From the NCBI RefSeq assembly GCF_014898055.3, contig NW_023605083.1:89745721-89809720 (forward strand): a stretch of DNA of 64,000 bases, written 5' to 3'. This document shows positions 1-11,860 of the stretch, piece by piece. The DNA comes from Talpa occidentalis. Taxonomy: Eukaryota > Chordata > Mammalia > Eulipotyphla > Talpidae. The first letter of the stretch is position 1. Every line of letters begins with the position of its first letter. Under the pieces are notes generated by a model, which worked only from the letters and a program-made list of their open reading frames with translations, did no database searches and was not told where the DNA came from. A program made the position numbers and the translations under genes.

Positions 1-209
1 AAGGCTGATATGATGAGTGGGCAGGATTCCTGGTGCTCAGCCACCCTGACTGTCTCCTTGTCTGCAGGAGAATAAGAATCTATTTACTGTGGTCCAGGAG
101 AGTCTTTGTCTTCCCTCAGTGTCATCCCAGAACTCCCAAATCAGCCACCGCTTACCGCAAGGAGAGGCCCCTCATTGTAATGACTGTGCCCTCTCCATCC
201 CTCCTGCAG

Positions 210-380
210 GCTGGTGCGCTGTGGCCTCACCTCCAGCAGCTGCCAGGACCTGGCCTCCGCGCTCAGCACCAGCCCCCACCTGACAGAGCTGGAGCTGCAA
301 CAGAGCGACCTGGGGGACCTCGGGGTGAGGCTGCTCTGTGAGGGGCTCAGGCAGCCTGCCTGCCAGCTCAGGCTCCTGGG
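210..380 (+). CDS. NLRP1: NLRP1-like LRR exon (57 codons)
   Basis: This internal exon encodes leucine-rich repeats of an NLR-family sensor. It is bounded by a pyrimidine-rich acceptor ending CAG at 207-209 and a GTAAGA donor at 381. Its length of exactly 171 bases (57 codons) is the standard size of an NLRP LRR exon. The translation shows the family pattern [18 protein letters not shown], then a second repeat beginning [19 protein letters not shown]. It ends with two bases of a Gly codon, completed by the exon at 1525. The LRR domain packs next to the NACHT ATPase in the cytosolic sensor; the upstream exons are outside the window. NLRP1 is preferred over other NLRPs because FIIND and CARD exons follow on the same strand. 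Confidence 0.88.
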
Positions 381-1524
381 GTAAGACCTGGAGCCTCTGG
401 GCAGAGCACAGGGGAGGACAGGGACAGGGTGGTGAGGGGAACAGTCACTGTGGCCTTGGACAGGGGAGGGAAGGGACAGATGTGTGTGGGCCAGCCTGGG
501 CTCCTCACCAGCCCCTCAGTTTCCTGAGGCAAGTGTCTTGGACATGCCTTTCTGTCCCGCCCTCCCTCCTTCCATCCTTCGGAGCCCCCATGTGCAAGCA
601 TGGGCAGACACTGGGGACACAGAGTGAGCAGATGTGGCCCCACCCCTGACCTTCCCCCCAGTGGGAACAGGACAGGTGTTGCCCAGGTGTGAACACACAG
701 TGTGTGTTTCTAAGCTCCATGGAGGCTGTGAAGGGAAATGTGGCGAATCAGGAGAGTGCAACACGGGTGAGATGGAATCAGTTTGAGGGGCTGGTATCAA
801 ACTGAGACCTGCTGCCCTGCCAGTCAAGGGGAGCAGCTTAGGGAAGGGAGCAGTATGGGGGACACCATCCCCACCCCATCACTCAGGCTTTCCCTCATCC
901 TCCACATCCTGAAACAAGTGCCCAGGCTGAGTGTGTCTGCACACGTCCCTGTGGGTCCTGGCCGGGCACATCACATGCAGAGCTGTCAGGGGCTCTCCAG
1001 GTGCTCACATTAGGCTGTGAGGGAATGGCTGTTGTGTGGTGGGCTGGTGGGAAGTGCTGCTCTGGCTCCTCAGGAACACTGGGCACTGCAGTGCTGCTGA
1101 CAGCAGGTTCCCAGGACGGCCTCCCCCACTGGGGCCTCTCATCCAAGACCTCTTCCCTGTCCTGGGGTTGACCTGTATCCAAAGACTGACAGGTGTTGGG
1201 GTAGAAACACTTCTTCCTCCCATATTGGCACAGCTCTGAAAGGTCATCCTGCCTGCAGATCCCCCTGGACAGTCGACTGAGGTCTCCACTGAGACGCCGC
1301 ACAGCCTACCTCTCCCTAGGCTCAATCCTGCTTCCTCCCTTGCCCTGCCCTGGTGCTGACCCAAGAACACCCCATAATCCTACTCACTCCACTCTCCACC
1401 TCACAGCCGAGTTCCAAGGGACCCTGACCTGAGGCAGGTCCTGTGGGAGGTGGCACATTCCAGGATGCTGGGCCTGAGGACCCTGATGATGTCCCAGCAG
1501 AACCAGTTTCCTCTGTGCTTGCAG
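381..1524 (+). other. intron between LRR exons
   Basis: This intron runs from a GTAAGA donor to a CAG acceptor at 1522-1524. It is GC-moderate and carries no recognisable repeat or exon; the open frames in it have no family pattern and lie on both strands. Positions 1-209 upstream are likewise intronic. Confidence 0.6.
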
Positions 1525-1614
1525 GCTGGACCAGGCCGGGCCGAGTGAGGAGGTGACAGGGATGCTGAGGGCCCTGCAGAAGGAGAAGCCACAGCTGCAC
1601 ATCTTTGTCAGGAG
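1525..1614 (+). CDS. NLRP1: NLRP1-like terminal LRR exon
   Basis: This short exon closes the leucine-rich-repeat domain and leads into the linker before FIIND. The acceptor CAG is at 1522-1524 and the donor GTAAGG at 1615. It reads on from the previous exon to give LRLLGLDQAGPSEE across the junction, then LRALQKEKPQLHIFVRR. The pattern LRALxxEKPQLxIFxRR is the known NLRP1 LRR end. The exon leaves two bases of an Arg codon, completed by the first base (G) of either candidate next exon, 3289 in unit A or 34348 in unit B. The LRR domain can therefore splice in phase to either duplicated unit. Confidence 0.9.
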
Positions 1615-2772
1615 GTAAGGGGTGGGGGCGCCACACTCACTCCTGCCAACTTAGGGCTCAGGCTGAGTTCTTGAGGCTGGTGCAGAATCGGGACACAGAG
1701 GAGAGATTTGGGGTGGGGGAGACAGAACCAAGAAGAAACTGCAGAAGCCAGAGCAGGGCTGTTGATGTGTTTGTTTGCCTGTGTGTTTAGGGTAATAAAG
1801 TCTCTCACTCCTCTCTCAAACACTTCTAGTGAGTAAGGAGCTGAGAAAGGTGAACGATTTGGGCAGACTTTGAATATGGACAGCAATGACCGCTAGGGGG
1901 AAACAGAGACAAGGAAAACCTTGGGTTCCTCCAGAGCAGAGGGAGGAAGGTGGGAAGTCAGGGGGGAGGAGGAGGGAGGAGCACAATGGACTGTGTGGAG
2001 GAGTCTGGGCTCTTTGGTGGTGGGAGAGCTACAGTGACCTCACAGGAGGGGGACCCCTATAATGTCAAACTACTAACAGGGATGTAAAACAATGGGACGT
2101 CATTAAATTAAAATAACAATAATAATTAAAAATAACAGTAATATTTTTTAAGTATAAAAATAAATTAAAAAATCTTTAAGAATAGATCACCCACCGCCAC
2201 TCCCCAAACATGTGCTTGTACACACACACACACACAGCAAGGGCAAGAAGTCCATCTTCCTCCTCAGGCAAACTATACATTCTTAGTTTCATCATTTCAC
2301 CAAAGACAAAGTGCATTTGTCCCTAGGCATTTAACTGAGGGCCTAAAAAAGGACAAAAATGTTTCTAGGAGTTGCCACTGATCACGGAGAAACAGTCCCT
2401 GAGGCCCACAGAGCGTGAGGCGCACAGCGGGCAGCAAGGGCCAGACACCAGGAGCCCAGTCCAGCAGGGAGACAGCACAAGCCCCTCAGGCTGTCTAGTC
2501 ACATCCGGGGTCTGTGAGTCCTTGATGGGCCTCTCTGACCCTGTGCCAAGGAGCTGAGAGAGCTCTGAGAGCCAGGAGTGTTTGCTGGACCGAGAAGGGG
2601 GATCCAGGCAGAGGCAGTGGCTCTGCTGAGCTCCTGTGAGCAGAGGGTGGCCAGGTGCCTGGAGCAGGGCTAGTGTCCCACCCTGGAAGCATCTTAGAAA
2701 TGTAAATTCTGGGACCTCAGTGCAGATCTGTTGGATCTGAATCTTGTGGCCAAGGAATCTGTTTTAACCAGC
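1615..2772 (+). other. intron sequence left of the duplication
   Basis: No exon is seen here. Positions about 1940-2190 have the purine-rich then AT-rich look of an old LINE tail. Positions 2221-2237 are a short (CA)n run. Positions 2700-2800 resemble the end of an ancient DNA transposon (a CCTCCAGGTGATTTTTAG-type motif). The left edge of the duplicated unit falls inside that element. Confidence 0.45.
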
Positions 2773-3288
2773 CCTCCAGGTGATTTTTAGCAAATTTGAC
2801 AATCACGTCCAGAGGTGGTTGAGTAGGAAGGTGAGGGACGCAAGAGCACAGTAAGGTCTTTGGTTCATATTAAAAACTTTCATTTTTACCCCAAAGCAAT
2901 GGAGAAATATTTCAGGGCTCCAGCAGTGATGTGATGGGCCAGGTTCATATTATTTAGGATCAGCTGCTGTGTAGACAGAGGACTGAGGGACAAGAGTGAG
3001 TAACTCTGAAGTGGTTCCAGCACAGAGACCAGGTTCTGGGACTAGGGTGGAGGCCAAGCAGGTGAGAGAAGAGGACAGAAAGAAGAGTGTGTGAGGGGGG
3101 AGTCAGATGGCCCTGAGTTTTGGTGAGGATAGGTGGGCTAATGGGGAGAGATTTCATAGAGATGTGGAGTACAGGAGACAGGAGGGGTTCAAGAATTCAA
3201 ATGTGGATGAGTGACTTGAACTGGGGTGTGATGGAGACAGTCCAGCTTCCTCCCAGACCCCAGAGAGAGGGAATGACTCTGTGTCCAG

Positions 3289-3380
3289 GAAGCCAAGTGT
3301 GACGACCCCCAAGGAGAACCCCAGAGGAGGAGACATGAGTGATAACACACCCGCCCTCGAGCAGCAGGGACCAGAATCAG
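3289..3380 (+). CDS. NLRP1: Unit A exon 1: LRR-FIIND linker
   Basis: This exon codes the flexible linker after the LRRs (RKPSVTTPKENPRGG..., ending QQGPES). The KPSV-TP start matches the corresponding region of NLRP1. The acceptor is CAG at 3286-3288 and the donor GTAGCC at 3381. It is 92 bases long, entered with two bases pending and left with one (G). The frame is open and only a few bases differ from its twin at 34348-34439. It is undamaged and could be used as an alternative first linker exon. Two consecutive linker exons (A then B) would break frame, so only one can be included in a productive transcript. Confidence 0.75.
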
Positions 3381-3947
3381 GTAGCCTGAAGGTGCCTGGC
3401 TGGGTGGTGAGGGCAGCAGTGGAATCCATGCCCCTTCTCTGGTGTGGGGTGGGACAGGACACTCTCCTACAAGAGCCCTGCCCTTTGCAAGCTCTTCCAC
3501 TGCTCCCACCAGGTGGGTTTCTGCTTTCATCTCCCCCAGCTTTGGTAGAAGCTCCTCTCCTAAACATCTGTCATATCTCAGACTCTGAACCAGGACCCAA
3601 CTCCCAAGGCCCACTCGGGGCTTTTGAGGTCTTGGAATCACTTCACGGGGCCTGATAATTAATTTTTTGAATCACATTCACCTCATAAGCTGCCAGCCTG
3701 GAGAATGCTGAGGAGAGCGGCCCTTAAGGACCAGAGGGCAGAGGGATGGTGGGCAGTGCTGGATCAGAGGGCAGTGGGGTCGGGCCTCCTCAGCAGGCAC
3801 TTCAGTGGCAGGAGTGGAGTCTGCAGCACACTCCCTGCCATGGTCCAGCAAACCAGATTTGAGTGGGGCCCCTCCATGGTCCAGCTTAGGGGCTTCAGGA
3901 GATCAGCCAGGAGATCCTAGCAGTGACCACTGCCTTTCCTATTCCAG

Positions 3948-4110
3948 AGGGGAGCCTCCATCAAGTAGCACGAGTAGAACCCACCTGTCTGTCTTCCCCT
4001 GCCCATCTGGGGGATCCACACATGGAGCCTCTGATGACCAAAGATGAGTTCTGGGGCCTCACAGGACATGTTGTTATCGAGGTGATAGACCATGAAAGGA
4101 GCCTGTACCA
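3948..4110 (+). CDS. NLRP1: Unit A exon 2: start of FIIND
   Basis: This exon encodes the lead-in to the ZU5 half of FIIND, including LSSPAHLGD and TKDEFWGLTGHVVIEV. These align with the NLRP1 segment containing GDL, a DDFWGPTG-like turn and an ATEV strand. The acceptor is CCTATTCCAG ending at 3947 and the donor GTGAGT at 4111. The 163 bases fit the phases on both sides (one base in from exon 1, two bases out). The frame is open. It is longer at the 5' end than the unit B equivalent, which must use an acceptor 79 bases further in. The next A exon is frameshifted, so this exon is useful only if spliced on to unit B. Confidence 0.68.
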
Positions 4111-5339
4111 GTGAGTGAGGGAGTGAAGGTGCTTTGCCTGGCTCTGTCTGGCTCTGTGACCCCCAGCACCCCACACTGGGTCCCCACACTGTACCAGGGA
4201 ATCCTCTCCACTAACAAGCCGCCAGATAAGCAATGGGCTGATATACAGGCTGATTATTTTTATTATGCAAAAAGATGTTTGTTATAAAAATATCCAAACA
4301 AAACCAGGATATAGAACTGACTCCCACAACCCAGCTTCTACAACTGATTTGTCAAATTTGTTTCAACTGTTGACTTGCCCCACTTTTTAAAATACTGTAT
4401 TTTAAATCTAAGATAGCAAGTGGTTTTTATTCTTAAATGTTTTGTGATGCAATACAAATAAAGACTTTTTATCCCAAACCGCAAAGCCATTGCCACACCC
4501 AACAAAGTTTACAAAAAGTCTTTCATCTAACATGATAGCCAATATATATTCAAATATATAGTTTTCTATAGTTTGTCCTGCAGATGGTTTGTTCAACAGG
4601 TTCAGAAGGACGCACATTCCATATTTTAGCTATATGCTCCTGTTTTATTAATATCCACCATGTGTAGCGACCACACTAGTAACAGGGAACACTGATGTGA
4701 AAATGCAGTCCTGTCCCCTGAGGGTTTCCAGTCATAAGGAATAAATGTCTACAGTCATGATCATGGTCTCTCATATAACACACTGCCCTTGACAGATGTC
4801 AAGTCAGTGGCACCAATTTTTCTCAACTGGGAGCTAATGTCATTCCCAGCTAACCCTACAGTAATTGACACCATTTACCACTTGTAGAAGTTCAATAAAT
4901 TTTTTTCAGCCTCAAGTGTTTGTCAATGCTATTAGCATGTTGATTGTTATTCTTGGCAAATGATCCCCTTAAAGACAAGAACACTTTCCTTTTTTATCAT
5001 CATCATCATTGACGAAACAGCTAACCACTCCAGGCACAGATTAAGATGTCCCAATGATGCCTCTATTACTCATTACTCACAACTCTGAGTAGATGCTGAG
5101 AGATGTCATTGTTCTTCCTGTTTACAGATGAGAAAACTGAAGATAGAGAGGTTTGATGACTTGCTCAGGGATTCACAGTGCTAGTGCGGGTGAGTCTGGG
5201 CTCACGCTCATACACATCTGATTCCAGCCTCCAGGCACTCTGCTGAATCTGTTGTGCCCTGCAAGGGATCTGGCATCCAGCAGGGGCTCATGAATTGGTG
5301 TAGAGTGATTCAGGGTCTACCTCTCCTCATTCTTCACAG
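4111..5339 (+). other. intron in unit A with MIR-like fossil
   Basis: No exon is seen. The stretch about 5095-5250 resembles an inverted MIR (a run like ACAGATGAGAAAACTGA followed by a decayed GCTCAGGGATTCACAG) and has a twin in unit B at about 36870-37010. The remainder is AT-rich intron matching 35475-37095 apart from a SINE present only in B. Confidence 0.5.
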
Positions 5340-5555
5340 AGTTCACTTTCCCTTGGCTGGCTCCTACCAAAACAGATCTCCAATTTGTGGTGAGAAGGGC
5401 AGTGACCATCGAGATTGAATTCTGTTCCTGGGACCCATTCCTGGACATGATTGTCCCCCAGGACAATTGGATGGTGGCAGGCCCTCTGCTTGACATCAAG
5501 GCCGAGTCAGGAGCTGTGGCAGCTGTGTACCTGCCTCACTTTGTGTCCCTCCAAG
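5340..5555 (+). pseudogene. NLRP1: Unit A exon 3 (ZU5), 8-bp deletion
   Basis: This is the FIIND/ZU5 exon of unit A. The acceptor CAG ends at 5339 and the donor GTAAGC is at 5556. It is 216 bases against 224 in its intact twin (37096-37319). Eight bases are missing near 5369-5372, in the TAC-CAC-TGG-CCC region of the twin. Reading from the proper phase runs into TGA at 5416-5418. Beyond the deletion the original frame is well kept ([36 protein letters not shown]), and both splice sites remain, so the damage looks fairly recent. A transcript using this exon would be truncated early in FIIND. Confidence 0.88.
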
Positions 5556-7966
5556 GTAAGCAGAGAGAGGGTGGAGGGAGGTGATGGGGGTAATAAAGTG
5601 TCTTCAAGGGGCTTCTGATGTGGATGTCCTGGGGAAGGATCTGGTGGCTTCCTCAGAGAGACTGAGAGAGGGTCATGGAAGTGGAGACAGCTTTTTCTTC
5701 ATTCCACTTTTCTCTAACTTATCTTTTTTGAAGCATTTTTTTAATCCCAACACCATAATTACTGGAAAGTTTTCCTAATAGAATTACTCTCCACAATAAA
5801 AATAACACCTAGCATCACCTTTACATAAGTTGTGTCAATCAGGCTACCACAGGAAACAAATGATACACTCAATTGAGATTTTTGAAGAGACTTTTCAAAG
5901 ACAAGACTATTTGCAAGGTAAGGCTACATGAGCTAACAAGGAATGTTAGGGTTCCTAGGGATGAGCAACCAATGGAAGGTCATTACCCACAGGCTGGAAA
6001 AAAAGCATGTCACCAGAATACATGCGAGATCTGGAGCTATGAAAGAGGGGCTTCCCAGTAGAAGTACTCACAAAGGGTAGCACAGTTATCCCAACCTCGC
6101 TCACCAACAAAGACTTCCCACAGATAAAATTCCAAGAAGTATATGATCAGAGTTAAATATTTCTTGGTCAGTAAACAAGTATCCACATGTGGGAACCAGT
6201 GGAAACTGTAGGGACTAGAATCAGTTCCATAAAGATTTTAGACATTGAAATTCCTAGAAACATGACATAATAAACATTTCAAATGCTTAAAGAAATGTTT
6301 TTTAAAATATAAGCAAGAAGCAATATACCTCAGAGAACTGATAAAGTTTTGAAACAAACTAAATTGACAGAAAATCTTATAAGCTGTAAAGTAGAAAATG
6401 AAATATTGTGAAGGGTATCATAGAAATACTTATCATTGAATGGGAATTCCAGAATGATATAAAGAAAAATAGAGGAGATGTAATATTCAAGGAAATTTCC
6501 AGAATTGCCAAAAGATGTGACTAATTAGAATGAGAAAATAGAAAAACAAAAGTAAGAGAGAGAGATGACTAATACACCCATTTCATGGAAACTAAAGAAC
6601 ACCAAATCTAAGGAAGTCTTCACAGCAACCAGGCAGTATCCAGCAGGTACTTCAATGTACTGACAGCTGATTTTCAAATAGCAACAATGGAAGGCAGAAG
6701 ACAATGAAATATCATCACTGTGTTAAGAAAATAATTGTCATCAAAAATAAAAGACAGAATTTACTTTTTAAGAAGACATTTAAAATGTCTATTGCAGGCA
6801 AAATAGACATTATAAAACAAGACATCTTTCACAAATGAATACTGAAAGAAAATTGTAAAGAATATTTTGAGGCAAAAGGAGAAGACACCACAGGGATGGT
6901 AAGAGCTGCAAGGCAGAGTTATTAGCAAAGATACTGTGAAATGTATGGGTAAACATATAAAATATTGACTGGATAAAGCAACAGTAACAGTGTTTGACAA
7001 GTGAGGATTTAAAAGAAAGAGAGAAATTGAAATGCCAGTGAGAGCAAATGGCACCTCTGTGGAATCATGTCCTCACCTGGTCAGAGTTCTTGCAATCAAA
7101 TAAATTCTGGTTGATTAGGACAGAAAAGAGCATATAGGGTGATTATTGGCTAGCTTGAAAACTTAACAAAAGATTAGGAAACAAGCTTTTAATGAATGTC
7201 TGGAGGCCTTGATGGTAAGAAAAAATGCTGAGAAACCGAGAACATGGACAAGGTCACACCAAGAAATATACGGACAATCCTCTACAGCAGAAACAGAACT
7301 GTAGGACCATCCTTCCATGAGGGTGACCAACTCCTGACCCACTGCTGCTGCCAAAGCCACCTCAGTCTTCTCATCTGTGCTTCACCTCCTCAAGGTCATG
7401 GTTAGGAGCATCTGCTTAGCCCAGGTGTCACGCACCTGTATCACAGCTGCCAGGGAGGTCAGATTCCCAGTGGGAGATGCAACCTCCTTCCTGTCAGGAA
7501 CCACATAATGATGGAGGACAGAGGAGGAGTTTGTTCCCCAAAACATGAGTTTGAAATGTGGGTTTAAATGATTATCAAACACTTGGCAAATGTAACAGCC
7601 CTGGGTCATTCTATTTCTCCAATGTCCTCATATCCTCCCTCTTCCACCTGTCTGGAATCAAACCCACCAGCATCACTCAAAATCCTCAAAAGTAAAAAAT
7701 GCACCACAGCATATGTCACCAGGGGACAAAGCTCTTTCTCAGCTCCAAGACAAGGGTTTGGTCCTGGGTGTGAGTGTCACTCCAGGATTTGCTTGTGGTG
7801 CTCTATCCAAGAGATGGTGTTGCCCTCATCACACAAGGACCCCAGTTCCAGACAAGCTGCCTCTCCTGATGGGTCACACAGCTGCCTCATCCTGGGACAC
7901 CTGCCTCTGCCAAGTCTGCAAAGTGAGGGCACCACATCTTCACCTCTCAAATCCTTTCCTCGACAG
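5556..7966 (+). other. intron in unit A
   Basis: AT-rich intron with no exon seen. It matches 37320-40248 in unit B, except that B has two SINE insertions (37894-38160 and 39326-39601) missing here. No intact element is recognised. Confidence 0.5.
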
Positions 7967-8278
7967 GCAACCATGTGGACATCTCCCTGTGCCACGTGGC
8001 CTACTTCAAAGAGGAGGGGATGCTGCTGGTGAAGCCAGCCAGGGTGGAGGCCTGTTACACAGTCCTAGAGACTATGTAACCCTCCAGCCAGGGTGGAGGC
8101 CTGTTACACAGTTCTAGAGAATCCCAGCTTCTCCCTCATGAGAGACCTACTAAGAATATTCTGAGTTACCAGGAATTTCATTTCAGTCAACTCCACTGTG
8201 ATGCTCTACCATCACCTCCATCCTGAGGAGATCAACTTCCACCTCTACCTGATCCCAAATGACTGCTCCATTCAGAAG
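7967..8278 (+). pseudogene. NLRP1: Unit A exon 4 (FIIND cleavage exon), broken
   Basis: In NLRP1 this exon carries the FIIND self-cleavage centre. It is 312 bases against 263 in unit B (40249-40511). The excess is exactly 49, explained by a tandem duplication of 8035-8083 as 8084-8132. The frame ends at TAA 8077-8079, just before the cleavage motif, which survives only downstream and out of phase (ENPSFS). The catalytic His of the HFKEEG motif is Tyr here (TAC at 8002-8004), so the product would be expected not to cleave even without the frameshift. Splice sites are intact (CGACAG, GTGATA). A non-coding remnant is the best call. Confidence 0.9.
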
Positions 8279-8778
8279 GTGATACTCAGACCAGAAAGGA
8301 CAGGTCGTGCTGCAGACGCCAGTGCACCCAGGGAGCCCCCACGATGGGTCCACTGGGAATAAGAATTGGTCTCTACTAAGTAGGAACCTCCAAATGGGTG
8401 ACTCATCCTGCTCAGCCCCACACTGCTGTCCTGTCTCCCTAAGGTTTCCCACATGGGTTTGTTGCTCCATCCCTGACCTCTGGACAACCCTATCAGAGGC
8501 CAAAAGATGGGAGGGCTCCATGCTCAGACTACCACTTTCCCCCACCTCACCCTTCTCTACAGTGACCTGATTCCCACCCTGAACACAGCAGAGATCGAGT
8601 GTGGGCTCCTGTGTGGCAGGGCATGGGGTGTGGGAGGCAGGGGTGGTATAGATCCTTCCACCCACACAAACACACAGGAGCCCCTCCTCACTTAACTCAG
8701 ACCATGTTCAGAACAAAGTGCAGAGTCTCTGAATCAGACTCCTCTCCTCCCTTGACCACTGTTCTGTTTGCCTCTAAG

Positions 8779-8909
8779 GCCATAGATGATGATGAAAAGC
8801 AGTTCCAGTTTGTGCGAATACACAAGCTGCCCCCCTGACCCCACTCTACATGGGCGCCCGCTTCACCATGTCTGGTTCAAAGAAGATGAAGATGATGATA
8901 AAGCCCCAG
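8779..8909 (+). pseudogene. NLRP1: Unit A exon 5 (UPA start), 1-bp deletion
   Basis: This exon matches 41010-41135 and encodes the beginning of UPA, starting AIDDDEKQFQFVRIHK. The frame then hits TGA at 8836-8838 after a run of Cs. One lost C explains it, because restoring phase makes the continuation follow the NLRP1 family pattern (LTPLYMGARFTMSGS). The exon also has six extra bases in the acidic/lysine-rich end (131 bases against 126, that is -1 +6). Acceptor AAG at 8776-8778 and donor GTGAGC at 8910 remain. Confidence 0.85.
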
Positions 8910-10843
8910 GTGAGCAGCCCACGATCCCCCCTCATTAGGATCAGAGGTCATGCTTGGAAACACCTGTGGGGCAGGTCTCAGAGCTTCCCAGGGACAGGGT
9001 GCACTGGGGTGAGGCTGACAGTGACTGGGGTTTGGAGGAGAATTCTTGAGATATCAAGGGGGAAGCAAGTGGTGGGAGGGGGGTCATATGCAGGATGGAG
9101 ACAATGATGGGGTCTGACTCAGAGTCACTGGGAGGTGCAGGGCTATAGGGGGCCCTGTCCTCAGCCATAACCACAGGAAACTTGCTGGATCTGAGCTCAG
9201 TTTAGTACTTGCTGCCGCGAGAGAACACACAGCATGGGGAGCCACGGTGCTCCAAGGCCGAGGGTGTCAGAAAGAAACTATAATAGATTTTGGCCTGTTT
9301 GAATAAGTTGAGGGAGGTCAAAAGAGTGGAGATTTCCTCTGGATTGGGAGTTCTTATAGGCAGAGGCAACTCAGTGATTGGCAACCTCAACACACTGTAG
9401 CAGGCGGGCACAGCACAGCTGAAGCTGTAACTGCTTCAGAAACAGTCACTCACTTCATGGGAAGGGGTGTTGTCATAGGGGAATCGTGTGTCTTGAGTTG
9501 GGAAACATGAGTGCAAGGATGACGTCTTTGGATTTCTCGCTGTGTCAGCAGCTCCCAGGGACAAGAGCCCTGACTCAGCTGACCCACAGCAGGCCCCAGT
9601 GTCAGCCGGGCGTTGTAGGAGACAAGGTGACTCAGTGAACAAGACAGATGAGTCACTGCCCTCGAGAATCTGACATTATGCCAGGGTGAGACCTATGTAA
9701 ATAATTAAGGAAAAAATGACCGAAACAGATGACAACACAACCATGACGCATCAGAGACTTGGGCTACTTTTTCTGGATTCCCAGGGAGGGTAAGATTGGA
9801 GTTGAGACCTGGATACTAAGAGAGGTTTGGGCACAGAGACATCTTTAGCAGAGCCATTCTGGTGCACAGGGATATAAGTGGGAGGAAGACAATCCCTCAG
9901 GTGACTAAAGGAGGCCAATGATTTTAATTAAAGTGCTTGGTGGTTTAATGAGAGAGGAGGAAGAGATAAGAGGGTCAGACAAGAGGCACAGGTTGCCCAG
10001 GACCCATCCTCTCTGTAGTTCCTGATGTGAGGGTACTGTGTTGTTCTAAGCGAAAGACAAAACTTACAGGTTCTGAAACAGGAAATACAAGCCCTTCATT
10101 AAAATGATCCTGGTTGTTGGGAAGCAGTGGATGAGAGGAGGGCAGAGTAGAACCTGAGACCAATAGAAAGGCATCTGCACTGCTGCAGGCAGGAGATGGT
10201 GGTTGTTTGACTAAGGACATAGCAGTGGAGATAGACTCAGTGTATGAGCTGCAGAAAGAGCTAATAGGACGTTGTAAATCAGCCACGAGGGGGGAGATAA
10301 CGGAAGACATTAAGATGATGCCTAAATGAGGGACATGAGCAATCAGTGGGTGATGAGGCCAATGCCTGTGTTTGAAGCAAAGTGGGGAAGGAGCCTGCCT
10401 GAGAAAGAGTTGGGCGTCAAGAGTTCAGTCTTGAACGTGATTTAGGACAGTAATGAATGCAAATTTTCTGTTGATGGATAGTGGATCATGTTTCAAATCC
10501 TTCCCAAAGACATGTTTTAGATAGAGAGGGAGAGGATTTGGGTTTAAGATGGAGAAGATGTAGGAAGAACACTCTGGAAAAGATGGAGAGAAAAGGATCT
10601 GGTCTAGGAGACATGGTCACTACAGTCCTGACTCATCCATGGATTACCCAATTATTTATCATCCTTCTGTGTCAGGAATTGTGGAAAATTAGGAAAAGTG
10701 CAGGGTCTGAGGCTGAAATTCATTTCAAGACAGATCATCTGAGTGTCCCCAGGGAACTGAGCAGGCTCAAGAAGGTGTCAGAAAGACAACCTGCAGGATG
10801 AACAGTGACTTTTCACACCACTGCTCGATCTTTCTCTGCTCAG
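8910..10843 (+). other. intron in unit A
   Basis: Intron with no exon or intact mobile element recognised. It is collinear with 41136-43053 in unit B, which additionally holds an old SINE (42242-42514) missing here. Confidence 0.5.
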
Positions 10844-10985
10844 GAACTGGAGCTCTGCTACTGGATCCCCGGGAAGTCCCAGCTCTTCAGTGAGATCTCC
10901 GTTGGACAGTTGGTGTCAGGGATCCAGCTGCAAATAAAGAACAAGAAAGATGGGACTGTGGTATGGGAGGCCTTGGTGAGACCAG
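10844..10985 (+). pseudogene. NLRP1: Unit A exon 6 (UPA), open but orphaned
   Basis: This UPA exon is fully open and the same length (142 bases) as its twin at 43054-43195. It reads [19 protein letters not shown]... and ends [10 protein letters not shown], the known end of NLRP1 UPA. The acceptor CTCAG ends at 10843 and the donor GTAAAT is at 10986. Trp-Ile replaces Arg-Ser of the [10 protein letters not shown] motif. It is classed with the broken series because exons 3-5 of this unit are disrupted and the CARD exons that should follow are deleted. It could only be expressed through exon skipping. Confidence 0.72.
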
Positions 10986-11030
10986 GTAAATCAAGACAAG
11001 CCCAGAAAACTCAGAGATGAGAGAAAGTCA

Positions 11031-11137
<107 letters not shown>

Positions 11138-11659
11138 CATGTGAGTGGGAGAGAGATTTCCACAGTTTGCTAAGAAAAAAAAAAGCCTAACTAAGTTATA
11201 TGGCTTTTTCCAGTTCTGTAGAGGCAGACATTGCAAGAATGTGAATTACAGTTAATCAGACTCTAAGCCCCAGGGACCATCCCACACACCATCATGTCCC
11301 CACACTGGCCTTGGTAAGAGATATTGACATCCTCAAGGCCTTTGGCAGTTTCCTGTGATAGCTTGGACATAAGATGAAAGTGTGAGAATTAGCAAATATA
11401 AGGTTGTATGGATTAAGTTGACTTCGGCAACATCAAATGCTCTAACCTCAGTCACTCAGCTATTTTCAAGCTAGAAACAAGGAATCGAATTGAACCTTCA
11501 GGATTGGGAGAAACTTCACAATCTCTTGGTCCAGCACCAATGATACCAAGACCCAAACACCCTAAACAGGCCTTGTAAAGACAACCTATGGGAATGCAGG
11601 GAACCTGCCTCCCCTGCTGCCACACAAGCACAGTGATGGAGGGTAAGTTGACCCTGCCC

Positions 11660-11860
11660 TGGCTTGGGAGACTCCATAGCTGTGAACCAGGCAGTCCCGG
11701 GCAGGTCTGGGTTTGAATCCCGCTCTGGCTCTTGCTTGCTGGGTGATCCTGTGAAATTTACTTCACCCATTGGAGACTCAGGCTCCTCTTGTTTAAAATG
11801 AGGATCAGACTGTCCAATTTAAGGGCTGTCAGAAAGCTTAGATACAGTGATCTTTGCACA
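11660..11860 (+). repeat. MIR SINE fossil
   Basis: The sequence has the MIR core order: a tRNA-like GGTTTGAATCC box B, then a CTTGCTGGGTGATCCTGTG stretch, then a TTAAAATGAGGATC-like segment. Unit B carries the same fossil, split by an LTR at 43905-44303. Confidence 0.7.

Noticed and set aside
8035..8132. Short direct repeats suggestive of an array
   Set aside because: Only two copies with no spacer; a simple tandem duplication, not a CRISPR-like array, and the DNA is mammalian.
10844..10985. LFSE motif in exon 6A considered as the FIIND cleavage site
   Set aside because: Position counting against NLRP1 puts the cut at Ser-Phe|Ser-Pro in exon 4, 27 residues after the catalytic His; LFSE is about 108 residues too late.
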